A stretch of DNA of 64,000 nucleotides from Catenulispora sp. MAP5-51 (GCF_041261205.1 NZ_JBGCCH010000010.1:124001-188000); one strand, 5' to 3'. Positions 1 to 9,045 are shown, numbered from the stretch's first letter. Notes: a model not told the origin generated them from the sequence alone. Numbers and translations are program-made.

Positions 1-1
1 C

Positions 2-529
2 GAGCGCGGCGCCGGACCGGACCCCGGCCCGCCCGGCACCTCGGACCTGAACACGCTGCTGCTCCAGGGCGAGGACATGATCGAGCAGCTCGGCGCCGCG
101 CACGCGAAGGCCTGGGGCCTGGGCACGGCCGACCGCTGGGACCTGGACCAGCGGACCGGGCTGATCACCTGGACCTTCCCGGACCGGACCGCGACCGCTC
201 CGGCGCAGATCCTCGGCAGCTTCAACGCCGAGGCCGAATCCTGGCTGTGGGCCTGGGCGAACGACAGCATCCTGCCGGAGATGAGCCGCGACGCGTGGGC
301 GGTGCACGAGTGGGGCCGGGCGTACGGCCACCGCGCGCTCACCGAGCCCAAGGTGCACGGCGACGCGAGCACGGCCGGCGCCCTGGTCGCGCTGGCGGTG
401 CGGATCACCCGGGCGACCGGCTACTACAAGGGCGGCGACGGCGGCGCCATCCCGATCATCACCTTCGGGCCGGTGACGCTGACCTCGCACGACGGCGCGA
501 CGCGGACGGTCACGGTCGAGATCGGCTGA
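2..529 (+). CDS. DUF6882 family protein (5' end outside window)
   Basis: The frame is open from the left edge, so the true N-terminus may lie outside; the first in-frame ATG inside the window is at 77. The visible part carries the AHAKAWGLGTADRWDLD stretch, then AQILGSF and the aromatic WLWAWAN segment, which is the pattern I associate with DUF6882. There is no signal peptide or membrane segment, so it is probably cytoplasmic. Its function is unknown. Its last 20 bases overlap the 3' end of the convergent zinc-ribbon gene, which leaves no room for a terminator between them. Confidence 0.7.
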   Translation, partial: ERGAGPDPGPPGTSDLNTLLLQGEDMIEQLGAAHAKAWGLGTADRWDLDQRTGLITWTFPDRTATAPAQILGSFNAEAESWLWAWANDSILPEMSRDAWAVHEWGRAYGHRALTEPKVHGDASTAGALVALAVRITRATGYYKGGDGGAIPIITFGPVTLTSHDGATRTVTVEIG

Positions 530-1118
530 GCGCTTCGGCGATCCAGGCTTCGACGGCCTGCTCGGCGAGGCCGGCCCGCTCTTTGCGAGGCGCCTTCTTG
601 ATCAGGGCGCTGGCACGCTGCGCCTGGTCGGTACCGGGCAGCGAACCGATCAGCAGGAGCGGCAGGACCAGGCGGCGCACCAAAAGTTCGTCCTCCGACG
701 TGACCTGAGGCCGCCGCACGACCGAGACGTTGACCCGAACGCCGTGCTCGTTGCCCGGCTGCGCGCCGGGACGGTCCGTTTCGATGGCGGCGTAACGGAA
801 TCCGTGCGCGAGATCGCACGCCGAGCAGCCCACCGGTCCCCGGCTCAGGCGCTCGCCGCATTCGGGACAGGCCATGCGGTCGTAGGCGGCGTCGACGATC
901 CGCCAGTCGTGGCGGTCGGGTTCGCTCGTCACCATCTCGGCCAGTGCCGCTTCTTGGCCGGCCTCGACGTTCCACTGCCGCAGGAACGCTGACCATTCGC
1001 CCTCGACGATGTCGTCCACGAGCGCACGGCAGTCATCGCATGCGGGCGCGCCGCCGTACTCGTAGCCGCCGCATTCCGCACAGCGCCGCAGTGCAGCGCC
1101 GACAGCGGGTCTGGTCAT
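510..1118 (-). CDS. Double zinc-ribbon hypothetical protein
   Basis: This 202-residue soluble protein has two four-cysteine clusters. The first is C13-x2-C16 with C27-x2-C30, and the second is C84-x2-C87 with C98-x2-C101, each suited to bind one zinc ion. Between them lies an acidic, helical-looking stretch (about 35-80), and the C-terminus (about 140-202) is Ala/Arg-rich and helical. I do not recognise a named family. Zinc ribbons of this spacing usually mediate protein or nucleic-acid contacts, but nothing here identifies a partner. The start is the ATG at 1118; the 3' end overlaps the preceding convergent gene by 20 bases. Confidence 0.65.
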   Translation of the reverse strand: MTRPAVGAALRRCAECGGYEYGGAPACDDCRALVDDIVEGEWSAFLRQWNVEAGQEAALAEMVTSEPDRHDWRIVDAAYDRMACPECGERLSRGPVGCSACDLAHGFRYAAIETDRPGAQPGNEHGVRVNVSVVRRPQVTSEDELLVRRLVLPLLLIGSLPGTDQAQRASALIKKAPRKERAGLAEQAVEAWIAEALSRSRP

Positions 1119-1477
1119 GGGGCGCAGCCTAATCCGCGAATAATCGCTGGCCCTGTTCGACCGGCCGGAGTTACGCTCACAGCATCATCCGGGATGGGCC
1201 GATCACATCGGCGAACCGGGCCGCCGCGTCAAGGGCAGGCCGTTGTACACCAGCTGAGACATTCGTCGCGTCGAGCAGGCGCCGCCAGACCGGTTCGTCA
1301 GCGCTGTTGCGCCACCGGTCTTGTGACCGTGCCCTCGACAGGTCATCGACATTCCGGCTGCCGTTCCCCGGCATCCGAAGGTCGAGCCGGTGCTTCCGCG
1401 TGCGCGCGGTGCACCGACGTCTCAGTGATGATCTCTCAGCAGATCGGCCTTTCCTGGTGCACGAAAACACCTTTCTG
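1119..1477. other. Intergenic stretch without a convincing gene
   Basis: About 360 bases lie between the divergent zinc-ribbon and DUF1062 genes. Frames cross it on both strands but none has a convincing start or family. A minus-strand frame ending at 1177 finishes with protein-like sequence (WRRLLDATN and following), so a decayed gene remnant is possible but unproven. The promoters of both neighbours must lie here. I see no clear hairpin or consensus promoter. Confidence 0.4.
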
Positions 1478-2032
1478 GTGCGCGCCGCCACGCGCTGGCG
1501 CGTACGCCCGACCGCCCTGCCGACCATCCGTCGCCGCTGCCGGGCCTGTCCCTCCACGGAGTACCGGACCCAGGGCAAGTTCCGGGTCAACGCGAACCAC
1601 AAACTGCTCGACGTCTGGCTGCTGGCGCTGTGCGCGCAGTGCGGCGAGACGATCAAGCTGACCGTGATGGAGCGGGCCCACGTCCGCACCATCGACCCGG
1701 ACGCGCTCAGCCGGTTCCACGAGAACGACGCCTCGCTCGCGGCGAGGCTGCTGACCGATCCCCAGCTGCCGCACCGCAACGGCGTCTCCCTGGACTGGAG
1801 CGAGGCGTGGCGGCTGGACATGGATCCGGTGGAGCTGCCGAAGGCGGACATCCTCGACGTCCGCGTCGAGTTCACGCACCGGATCCCGCTGCGGGTGACG
1901 ACGGTCATCGCCACCGGTCTGGAACTGTCCGGATCCGAGGTCTCCCGGCACATCGTGACGGGGGCGATCACCTCCGGGGACAAGTTGACCGGTCGCAGGG
2001 CCAGTGATTTCGGCTTCGTCATGCGGTGGTAG
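1478..2032 (+). CDS. DUF1062 family protein
   Basis: From the GTG at 1478 the product is 184 residues, close to the usual DUF1062 length, and begins with the family's WRVRPTALPTIRRRC segment. Two cysteine pairs, C21-x2-C24 and C52-x2-C55, probably form a zinc site. They flank the conserved FRVNANHKLLDVWLLALC core. A long open frame continues upstream to 1307, but its composition does not look coding; GTG 1457 is the main alternative start. It is probably a cytoplasmic protein of unknown function. It faces the EF-Tu gene, with a strong hairpin between them. Confidence 0.75.
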   Translation: MRAATRWRVRPTALPTIRRRCRACPSTEYRTQGKFRVNANHKLLDVWLLALCAQCGETIKLTVMERAHVRTIDPDALSRFHENDASLAARLLTDPQLPHRNGVSLDWSEAWRLDMDPVELPKADILDVRVEFTHRIPLRVTTVIATGLELSGSEVSRHIVTGAITSGDKLTGRRASDFGFVMRW

Positions 2033-2045
2033 CGAGCCGGGACAC

Positions 2046-2089
2046 AACGGATGCGGCCCGACCGGTGATCCGATCGGGCCGCATCCGTT
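2046..2089. terminator. Bidirectional hairpin terminator
   Basis: A 16-base arm (2046-2061) pairs perfectly with 2074-2089 around a 12-base loop. It fills the gap between the stop of the DUF1062 gene (2032) and the stop of the convergent EF-Tu gene (2090). There is no U-tract, as is common in actinomycetes, and it could serve both strands. Confidence 0.7.
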
Positions 2090-3286
<1,197 letters not shown>

Positions 3287-3419
3287 GGTGGACTCAGATC
3301 CCTGAAGCTGACGCGGGCGCGCGGCATCGGCGCGGGTCCCGCTGAAGGGGTCGGCAGAATGACGGCCCTGATACGCGCCAGCCGGGGCGCGCGGGGCCGG
3401 AGAACCGGAAGGGGAGCCA

Positions 3420-3455
3420 CCCTCCCCGCTCGGTTCCCGCCGGAGGCGGGGAGGG
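3420..3455 (-). terminator. Hairpin downstream of a possible small ORF
   Basis: CCCTCCCCGC (3420-3429) pairs with GCGGGGAGGG (3446-3455) in a perfect 10-bp stem with a 16-base loop. On the minus strand it immediately follows the stop of the small frame at 3456, a natural terminator position. Alternatively it is a structure upstream of EF-Tu on the same strand. Confidence 0.5.
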
Positions 3456-3581
3456 TCAGCTTCGGACGCCGGTGAACGCGGCTGCTGCTGCGAATGCCGC
3501 GACGAAGGTCACCACGACGACGGCAGCCGGAACCGGCAAGGCGATGCCTGCTGCGGTCGGCGCGAAGGTCGTCGGGGACAT
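3456..3581 (-). CDS. Possible 41-residue hydrophobic peptide
   Basis: A small ATG-initiated frame encodes [12 protein letters not shown] followed by a strongly hydrophobic Val/Ala stretch (about 14-37) that would make one membrane helix. It sits in the 355-base gap between HxlR and EF-Tu. A perfect palindrome abuts its start codon and a hairpin follows its stop, which makes it more plausible than a random frame. I see no good Shine-Dalgarno sequence and no recognisable family. It is too short to judge by codon use. Confidence 0.3.
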   Translation of the reverse strand: MSPTTFAPTAAGIALPVPAAVVVVTFVAAFAAAAAFTGVRS

Positions 3582-3598
3582 GCGTTCATGATGAACGC
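3582..3598. promoter_or_regulatory. Perfect palindrome GCGTTCAT-G-ATGAACGC
   Basis: Two 8-base arms (3582-3589 and 3591-3598) are perfect inverted repeats around a single base. The site lies directly against the start codon of the small minus-strand frame and about 45 bases from the 3' end of the HxlR gene. It looks like a repressor operator, but no cognate regulator can be named from the sequence. Confidence 0.4.
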
Positions 3599-3641
3599 GG
3601 GTGGGGCGTTTGTATAAGGGTTTTCCGGCGTGTGAGTAGTC

Positions 3642-4055
3642 TCAGGCCTCGCGGCCGTCGTGGGTCTCGCGGTTGGCCAGCACGTCGTCCATGTTCGCTT
3701 CGGCCCAGTCCTTGATGCCGCGCACCATCGCGTGCAACGAATGCCCGAGCGCGGTCAGCTCGTAGGCGACGGTGACCGGCACGGTCGGCGTCACGGTGCG
3801 GGTGATCAGCCCGTCGCGCTCCAGTGCGCGCAGCGTCTGGGTGAGCATCTTCTGGCTGACGCCGGCCAGCAGGCGCGACAGTTCCGAGTAGCGCATCGGC
3901 CGGGGCTCACCGGAGTTGCCCAGCGCGCACAGGATCAGCGTGACCCACTTGTCGGAGATCCGGTCGAGCAGTTTGCGGCTGGGACACATCGCCAGGAACG
4001 CGTCGTACTCCGTCTTGGCCTGGGCCCGCTGCTGGGCCGCCGTCTTCGTGGCCAT
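3642..4055 (-). CDS. HxlR family winged-helix transcriptional regulator
   Basis: This 137-residue protein has the HxlR layout: [15 protein letters not shown] near the N-terminus with the often redox-sensitive Cys24, a recognition-helix region around 57-77 ([20 protein letters not shown]), and the DGLITR wing. It is probably a dimeric DNA-binding protein. It is divergent from the aldo/keto reductase, with 86 bases between start codons that contain two inverted repeats. Regulation of that reductase and autoregulation are therefore the obvious inference; many HxlR proteins sense electrophiles or redox state and control a divergent oxidoreductase. Confidence 0.88.
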   Translation of the reverse strand: MATKTAAQQRAQAKTEYDAFLAMCPSRKLLDRISDKWVTLILCALGNSGEPRPMRYSELSRLLAGVSQKMLTQTLRALERDGLITRTVTPTVPVTVAYELTALGHSLHAMVRGIKDWAEANMDDVLANRETHDGREA

Positions 4056-4086
4056 CGGCCGCTCCTCACACCCGTGGGTACCTTAC

Positions 4087-4119
4087 GCACTCCGAAGTGC
4101 CTACTTCCTCATGGGAAGT
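4087..4119. promoter_or_regulatory. Candidate HxlR operator in divergent promoter
   Basis: GCACT (4087-4091) pairs with AGTGC (4096-4100), and ACTTCC (4103-4108) pairs with GGAAGT (4114-4119). Both lie in the shared intergenic region of the HxlR and reductase genes, where an autoregulatory operator would be expected. The half-sites are short, so the assignment rests mainly on position. Confidence 0.4.
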
Positions 4120-4141
4120 TGCCTAACCAGAATGAAGCGCT

Positions 4142-5014
4142 ATGAGCACGCTATCCCCTTCACTGCCCGGCGGAACCTGGTCCCTGGGCGATCTGACCGT
4201 CACCCGGTTCGGCTACGGCGCCATGCAACTGGCCGGTCCCGGCGTCATGGGACCGCCCGCCGACCCCGGCGGCGCCCTCGCGGTCCTGCGCGAGGCCGTG
4301 GCGCTCGGCATCACGCACATCGACACCGCCGACGCCTATGGACCGCACATCACCAACCGGCTGATCCGCGAAGCGCTGCACCCCTATCCGGGCGCGCTGC
4401 ACATCGTGACGAAGGTCGGCGCGACCCGCGACGCGAACGGCGGCTGGCCGCCGGCGCGGGAGCCGGACGCCCTGCGCCGCGCCGTCCACGAGAACCTGGA
4501 GACCCTCGGCCTGGAGACGCTCGACGTGGTCAACCTCCGGCTCGGCAATGCCGAGGGGCCGCAGCCCGGCTCGCTCGCCGAGCCCTTCGAGACCTTGGCC
4601 GAGCTGCGGCGCCAGGGCCTGATCCGGCACCTCGGCGTGAGCAACGCGACGCGCGAGCAGATCGCCGAGGCGCGGGGGATCGCGCCGATCGTGTGTGTGC
4701 AGAACCTGTACAACCTCGCCTACCGGCAGGACGACGAGCTGATCGACACGCTCGCCGCGGCGGGGATCGCCTATGTGCCCTTCTTCCCGCTCGGCGGCTT
4801 CAGCCCGTTGCAGTCCTCGGCGCTGTCGGCCGTGGCCGCGCGCCTGGGCGCGACGCCGATGTCGGTCGCGCTGGCCTGGTTGCTGCAGCGGTCGCCGAAC
4901 ATCCTGCTGATCCCCGGCACCTCGTCGGTGGCGCATCTGCGGGAGAACGCCGCCGGCGCGGGACTTGTGCTCGTCGGGGAGGACCTCGACGAGTTGGACA
5001 AGATCGGCCGATAG
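4142..5014 (+). CDS. Aldo/keto reductase
   Basis: This 290-residue TIM-barrel oxidoreductase is expected to reduce carbonyls with NADPH. Catalytic-tetrad residues visible are D61 and Y66 (IDTADAYG) and K91 (VTKVG). The usual His position in DVVNLR is Arg133, a substitution I recall from the YdbC-like branch of the family, so it need not mean loss of activity. The cofactor region near the C-terminus (LIPGTSSVAHLREN) is intact. No signal peptide. It is transcribed away from the HxlR regulator and is probably controlled by it. No strong Shine-Dalgarno precedes the ATG. A 12-bp tandem array begins 15 bases after the stop. Confidence 0.9.
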   Translation: MSTLSPSLPGGTWSLGDLTVTRFGYGAMQLAGPGVMGPPADPGGALAVLREAVALGITHIDTADAYGPHITNRLIREALHPYPGALHIVTKVGATRDANGGWPPAREPDALRRAVHENLETLGLETLDVVNLRLGNAEGPQPGSLAEPFETLAELRRQGLIRHLGVSNATREQIAEARGIAPIVCVQNLYNLAYRQDDELIDTLAAAGIAYVPFFPLGGFSPLQSSALSAVAARLGATPMSVALAWLLQRSPNILLIPGTSSVAHLRENAAGAGLVLVGEDLDELDKIGR

Positions 5015-5028
5015 ACGGCTCCGGACAG

Positions 5029-5076
5029 CGATCTGGACATCGATCAGGACAGCCGTCAGGACACTCGTCAGGACAG
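5029..5076. repeat. Tandem array, 12 bp x 4
   Basis: Four units (5029-5040, 5041-5052, 5053-5064, 5065-5076) follow the pattern CGATCAGGACAG with one to three changes each. The array lies just after the reductase stop codon and runs into the last codons of the convergent TetR gene. Similar 3'-end arrays with unrelated units occur elsewhere in this window. Confidence 0.75.
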
Positions 5077-5676
5077 GCCGGAGCTGATCAGCCAGATGTG
5101 CTCGCAGGTGTCCGAGGTGTTCTGCAAGCTCTCTCTGGACTCCTGCGAGGCGTGGTAGAAGTTCCGCTCGATCATCCAGCACAGCGCGCGCGCCATCGCC
5201 GAGGCCTGCTTGGGTCCGCCGCCGGGCTCGACGCCGGCGCGTTCCAGCACCGCGGTGATGGCCGCGATGAACAGGTCGGCGGTGTGGTTCCACAGCCCGC
5301 CGATCTCGGGCACGCCCAACGACAAGTCGATCGCGGTGCGCATGACCGGGCCGTGGTCGTTCCACAGCTCGACCGTGCGCCGCATCGCCGTCGCGACGGC
5401 CGCGCGCGGCTCGTCGGCCTCGGCGGTGGCGCGGGACCGTTCCCACAGGTGCTCGACGGTGCGCGCGACGAGCGCGGTGACCACTTCCTGCTTGGAGCCG
5501 AAGTAGAAGTAGAGCGCGCCGCGGGTGATGCCCGCGCCCTGGGCGATGTCGTTGACGGTCATGGCGTCGTAGCCCTTGTCCGTCAGCAGCACTTCGCAGG
5601 TGTCGAGGATGGCGCGCTCCCGCATGTCGCCCTTGCTCTCGGCGGCGCGCCGGCTCGGCGAGTGGTGGCCGGGCAT
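5068..5676 (-). CDS. TetR family transcriptional regulator
   Basis: This 202-residue repressor starts at the ATG at 5676. Residues about 20-66 form the TetR DNA-binding domain (MTVNDIAQGAGITRGALYFYF, shown here in parts: MTVNDIAQ, GITRGALYFYF). The rest is an all-helical ligand domain. The start overlaps the stop of the SDR gene as TGATG, so the two are translationally coupled. A long-arm inverted repeat upstream of the operon is the likely operator, so autoregulation and control of the SDR gene are inferred. The ligand is unknown. The extreme C-terminus is encoded within a 12-bp tandem array and may be variable. Confidence 0.9.
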   Translation of the reverse strand: MPGHHSPSRRAAESKGDMRERAILDTCEVLLTDKGYDAMTVNDIAQGAGITRGALYFYFGSKQEVVTALVARTVEHLWERSRATAEADEPRAAVATAMRRTVELWNDHGPVMRTAIDLSLGVPEIGGLWNHTADLFIAAITAVLERAGVEPGGGPKQASAMARALCWMIERNFYHASQESRESLQNTSDTCEHIWLISSGLS

Positions 5677-6524
5677 CAGAGCTGAGCACCCTCGGCGAAG
5701 TCGGTCGTCCGGGACAGCGCCTCCCAGTCGCGGATGTCCGCGTCCACGGCGGCGCGCGCGGCTCCGACCAGACGCAGCGCGTCCGAGCCGAGCAGCAGGT
5801 GCGCCGGCGGCGCCTCGACCGAGGCGATGTGGACCACGGCCTCGCCGGCCTTGGCCGGATTGCCCAACTGGTTGCCGCTGGCCTTGCGCCGGGCTTCCCG
5901 GATGGGGCCGAACAGGTCGTCGTAGTCCTCGACGGTCCGGTCGGCGCGGGTCATCGAGCGGCCGGACCAGTCGGTGCGGAACGAGCCCGGCTCGATCGCG
6001 GTCACGTGGATCCCGAACTGCGCGACCTCCTTGCCCAGCGCCTCCAGGATGCCCTCCAGGGCGAACTTGCTGCCGCAGTAGGCGGACATCCCCGGTACCG
6101 CCATGAGCCCGCCCATGGAGGTGACGGCCATCAGGTGGCCGTGCCGACGGCGGCGCATGGCGGGCAGCGCGGCCCGCAACGTGGCCACCGCCCCGAAGAC
6201 GTTGACCTCGAACTGCCGCCGCACCTCGGTCAGGGAAGTCTCCTCGAAGGTGCCCTCCAGGCCGTAGCCGGCGTTGGCGACGACCACATCCAGCGGCCCG
6301 ACGCTCGCCTCGACCTCGTCGACCGTGCGCGCGACGGCGGCGTCGTCGGTCACGTCCAGGACGCGGCCGTGTGCCCGCCCGGGGCCGAGTGCTTCGAAGG
6401 CCCGCAGGTCCTCCTCGGAACGGACGGTGCCGGCCACGGTGTGCCCGGCGGCCAGGGCCGCCTGCGCGAGCGCTCGGCCGAGGCCGCTGCTGACTCCGGT
6501 GATGAGCCATGTCTGCTGCTGCAT
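5676..6524 (-). CDS. Short-chain dehydrogenase/reductase (classical SDR)
   Basis: This 282-residue Rossmann oxidoreductase has the NAD(P)-binding motif TGVSSGLG (9-16), NAGYG (84-88), catalytic Ser136 (VTSMGG), and YCGSK with Tyr149 and Lys153. Arg35 after strand beta2 suggests an NADP preference. The length and the LMAVPGMSAYCGSKFA region fit classical SDRs. It is the first gene of a two-gene operon with the TetR regulator; such pairs commonly respond to a small-molecule substrate. The substrate cannot be deduced. The ATG at 6524 follows a 39-base operator-like region. Confidence 0.9.
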   Translation of the reverse strand: MQQQTWLITGVSSGLGRALAQAALAAGHTVAGTVRSEEDLRAFEALGPGRAHGRVLDVTDDAAVARTVDEVEASVGPLDVVVANAGYGLEGTFEETSLTEVRRQFEVNVFGAVATLRAALPAMRRRRHGHLMAVTSMGGLMAVPGMSAYCGSKFALEGILEALGKEVAQFGIHVTAIEPGSFRTDWSGRSMTRADRTVEDYDDLFGPIREARRKASGNQLGNPAKAGEAVVHIASVEAPPAHLLLGSDALRLVGAARAAVDADIRDWEALSRTTDFAEGAQL

Positions 6525-6533
6525 CGGTTCTCC

Positions 6534-6572
6534 AATCGACGGACTTCCCGAGAAGTCTACACTCCGTCGATT
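6534..6572. promoter_or_regulatory. Candidate TetR operator upstream of SDR-TetR operon
   Basis: AATCGACGGA (6534-6543) is perfectly repeated in inverted form as TCCGTCGATT (6563-6572). Nested inside is GACTTC-CCGA-GAAGTC (6542-6557). The region begins 10 bases upstream of the SDR start codon, so binding would block initiation. The cognate protein is most likely the TetR encoded in the operon. Confidence 0.6.
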
Positions 6573-6605
6573 TTTACCATCGCGGCGTCGATTCTGAGGC
6601 GCTCA

Positions 6606-6651
6606 ACCCTGGGGTGGAGGCGCGGCTTCCAACCCCAACCCACCTCAGGGT
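6606..6651. promoter_or_regulatory. Inverted repeat upstream of membrane-protein gene
   Basis: ACCCTGGGGTGG (6606-6617) and CCACCTCAGGGT (6640-6651) match in inverted orientation at 11 of 12 positions, separated by 22 bases. They lie 40-85 bases before the ATG at 6691. The spacing suits a dimeric response regulator or repressor, but no regulator gene is adjacent on this side. Confidence 0.35.
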
Positions 6652-6690
6652 GGAAGAAACACCAGGTCCCCGGCTTGCATAGTCATAGTC

Positions 6691-7260
6691 ATGACGACAA
6701 CCGACTGGATCATCGACATCGCCCTCGTCCTGATCGTCTTCCGCCAGCTGCGCGAGGAGCGCATCACCAAGGCCACCTTCATCATCCCGCTCGCGATGAT
6801 CAGCTTCGCGGCCAAGACCTACCTGCACGGCATCCCCACCGCCGGCAACGACCTGGTGCTGATCGGACTGTTCGCCGGCATCGGCGCCGTCTTCGGCCTG
6901 TTCGGCGGCCTGCTGACCCGGGTGCGCAACCTGCACGGCCAGCCGCACGTCAAGGCCACCGCCGGCGCGGCCGCACTGTGGGTCATCAGCATGGGCTTCC
7001 GCCTCGGCTTCGCAGTCTGGTCCTCCCACCCCTCCGGCGCCGCGCACCTGGCCAAGTTCTCCGTCGCCCACGACATCACCAGCGGCCAGGCCTGGGTCAC
7101 CGCCCTGATCCTGATGGCCTTCGGCGAGGTCGTCGTCCGCCTGGGCACCATCGGCGTCCGCGCCTGGGCCCTGTCCTCCCACGGCACCCAGACGCAGATC
7201 CACACCGTGTCCCAGGGCCGCACCCGCGAGTACGTGAGGGAGACGGCCGGCCGTTCGTGA
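6691..7260 (+). CDS. Five-helix membrane protein of unknown function
   Basis: This 189-residue protein has about five membrane helices (roughly 5-17, 28-45, 53-77, 90-110, 133-157) and a hydrophilic C-terminal tail. The conserved-looking VFRQLREERI and GLLTRVRNLHGQ segments sit in loops. It weakly resembles DUF1453/CcdC-like proteins, but I would not assign it. It is a single gene with a strong hairpin after it. The inverted repeat around 6606-6651 suggests its own regulated promoter. A CATAGT direct repeat (CATAGTCATAGTCAT) immediately precedes the start. Confidence 0.7.
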   Translation: MTTTDWIIDIALVLIVFRQLREERITKATFIIPLAMISFAAKTYLHGIPTAGNDLVLIGLFAGIGAVFGLFGGLLTRVRNLHGQPHVKATAGAAALWVISMGFRLGFAVWSSHPSGAAHLAKFSVAHDITSGQAWVTALILMAFGEVVVRLGTIGVRAWALSSHGTQTQIHTVSQGRTREYVRETAGRS

Positions 7261-7293
7261 GGCACGCCAGTCGATGCGATGAGATCCCCGCGC

Positions 7294-7327
7294 AGCAAGG
7301 CCCGGCACCTGAGTGCCGGGCCTTGCT
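7294..7327. terminator. Strong bidirectional terminator hairpin
   Basis: A perfect 15-bp stem (7294-7308 with 7313-7327) encloses the tetraloop CTGA. It sits between the convergent membrane-protein gene (stop 7260) and the CWB2 gene (stop 7341) and can end transcription on both strands. Confidence 0.8.
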
Positions 7328-7340
7328 GCTGTCCGCTTAC

Positions 7341-8252
7341 TTACGGCAGGTCGATCAGCTTGTTCACCCAAGCGGTCGGACCCCAGGCGGTCACCGCGAC
7401 GGAGCGCGCGGCGGTGTAGGGCACCGCGTTCTCGCCGCCGAAGACCGTCAGGCCGGTGAGGTGCGCGGCGTGCGTCGCGACCCAGGCGGTGGTCTCGGCC
7501 GGGACGTTCGGGCCGTCGGTGAGCAGCAGCGGGCCGTGCTGCGTGGCGATGAACGCGCCGCCGGCCAGAGCGTCGGGCCAGGTGCGGCCGGTGGCCAGGC
7601 CGATCGCGGCGGGGTTCGGGAACAGCGCGGTCTCGGAGGCGACGGCGATGTCCGTCTGGTAGCGGTCGGAGCCCTTGAGCGCGGTGGCGTGGGCGGCGAT
7701 CGCCGGCATGGTGGCCACGGCGGCCACGCCCTGGCCGCCGACGCCGTAGACCTTCGTGGTGGCCGGGTTCACGTCGGCGAGGTAGGCCTTGGTGGCCGCC
7801 GGGAGCGTGCCGTCCTGCGACAGCAGCACGACGCCGCCGGCCGGGTCCTGGGCCGCCGCGGCGCCCGCGGCCAGGGCGTCCGGCGCGTTCATGCCGGTCG
7901 CGACCATCACGGTGTGCGGGTGCGCGGAGATGGCGCCGGCGACGGCGACCGCCGTGTCGAACCGGGTCGGGCCGGACAGGCGCTTGACGCTCAGGTGCAG
8001 TGCCGTGAGGTCGCTCTCGATCTTCGGGCTCAGCGCCTCGGTGCCGCCGAGCACGTAGACGGTCGCGCCGGGGGCGAGGATCCGGCCGAGCTCGGCCGCC
8101 ACCCGCGGGTCCAGGCCGGTCTTGCCGGTCAGGAGCAGCGGACCGCCCTTCTGCGCGGCCAGGGCGCCGGCCGTATAGGCCGGATACGCAAGACGACTGA
8201 CAACCGGACCCGCCCCCACCTCGCCGCCATCGGGTGACGACCGCGAGTTCAC
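7341..8252 (-). CDS. CWB2 repeat protein, 5'-truncated, no secretion signal
   Basis: Of 303 residues nearly all belong to cell-wall-binding repeat 2 modules, which in clostridia bind anionic wall polymers. Two complete repeats are seen (beginning RLSGPTRFDTA and LKGSDRYQTD), each with the ATGxxxPDALAAG and GPLLLT elements. The first repeat starts abruptly at GALAAQKGGPLLLT, so its first half is missing. The N-terminal 25 residues are unlike any signal peptide. A wall protein that cannot be secreted is probably non-functional, so this is best read as a remnant with an intact 3' part. A small palindrome (8167-8183) lies at the apparent break. Confidence 0.7.
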   Translation of the reverse strand: MNSRSSPDGGEVGAGPVVSRLAYPAYTAGALAAQKGGPLLLTGKTGLDPRVAAELGRILAPGATVYVLGGTEALSPKIESDLTALHLSVKRLSGPTRFDTAVAVAGAISAHPHTVMVATGMNAPDALAAGAAAAQDPAGGVVLLSQDGTLPAATKAYLADVNPATTKVYGVGGQGVAAVATMPAIAAHATALKGSDRYQTDIAVASETALFPNPAAIGLATGRTWPDALAGGAFIATQHGPLLLTDGPNVPAETTAWVATHAAHLTGLTVFGGENAVPYTAARSVAVTAWGPTAWVNKLIDLP

Positions 8253-8289
8253 ACCCGCCTCTTAGGTTCATCGGCTTACAGTGGAGCCC

Positions 8290-9045
8290 ATGACCCGAGC
8301 CGCCGCCGACGTCTCCGACGTGAAATCAGCGAAGCCGGAGAGCCATACGGCGCTGGTCAGGCGTGCCCGCAAGATCTATCGCGAGCTCAGCGACGTCTAT
8401 CCGTACGTCAAGTGCGAGCTGGACTTCGAAAACCCCTACCAGCTCCTCACCGCGGTCATCTTGTCGGCCCAGTCCACCGACGTCGGCGTGAACAAGGTCA
8501 CGCCCGCGCTCTTCCGGCGCTACCCGACGCCCGCCGATCTGGCCGAAGCCGATCCCGAGGAGTTGGAGGCGCTGATCAAGCCCACCGGCTTCTTCCACAA
8601 CAAGGCCAAGTCGCTGCTGGGCATGGCGCGGTCGGTGGTCTCCGACCACGGCGGGCAGGTGCCGGGCAAGCTCAACGAACTGGTGAAGCTTCCCGGGGTC
8701 GGCCGCAAGACCGCCAATGTCGTGCTCGGTGACGCGTTCGGCGTGCCCGGCATCACGGTCGACACCCACTTCGGGCGGCTGGTGCGCCGGTGGGGCTGGA
8801 CCGATCTGGAAGACCCGGTGAAGGTCGAGCACGCCATCGGCGAGCTGTTCCCGCGCAAGGACTGGACGCTGCTCTCGCACCGGACCATCTACCACGGCCG
8901 GCGGGTGTGCCATGCGAAGAAGCCGGCGTGCGGGGCGTGCCCGATCGCGAAGCTGTGCCCCAGCCGGGGGATCGGGGAGCAGGATCCGGTGAAGGCCGCC
9001 GCGCTGCTGAAGTACAAGCCGGGGGAAGGTGGTCTGCCGCTGTGA
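8290..9045 (+). CDS. nth: Endonuclease III (base-excision DNA repair)
   Basis: This 251-residue DNA glycosylase/AP lyase removes oxidised pyrimidines. The helix-hairpin-helix is [14 protein letters not shown] with catalytic Lys140, and catalytic Asp158 lies in VDTHFGR. The iron-sulfur cluster ligands C207-x6-C214-x2-C217-x5-C223 are complete. I prefer ATG 8290 to GTG 8281 because a TACAGT -10-like hexamer at 8277-8282 would give a nearly leaderless transcript. The stop overlaps the start of the NUDIX gene (GTGA). The order nth-NUDIX-marP is the same as in mycobacteria. Confidence 0.95.
   Translation: MTRAAADVSDVKSAKPESHTALVRRARKIYRELSDVYPYVKCELDFENPYQLLTAVILSAQSTDVGVNKVTPALFRRYPTPADLAEADPEELEALIKPTGFFHNKAKSLLGMARSVVSDHGGQVPGKLNELVKLPGVGRKTANVVLGDAFGVPGITVDTHFGRLVRRWGWTDLEDPVKVEHAIGELFPRKDWTLLSHRTIYHGRRVCHAKKPACGACPIAKLCPSRGIGEQDPVKAAALLKYKPGEGGLPL

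Noticed and set aside
1177-2022. A 281-codon minus-strand frame opposite DUF1062
   Set aside because: DUF1062 on the plus strand has family motifs and cysteine pairs; only the last part of this frame looks protein-like and may be a remnant.
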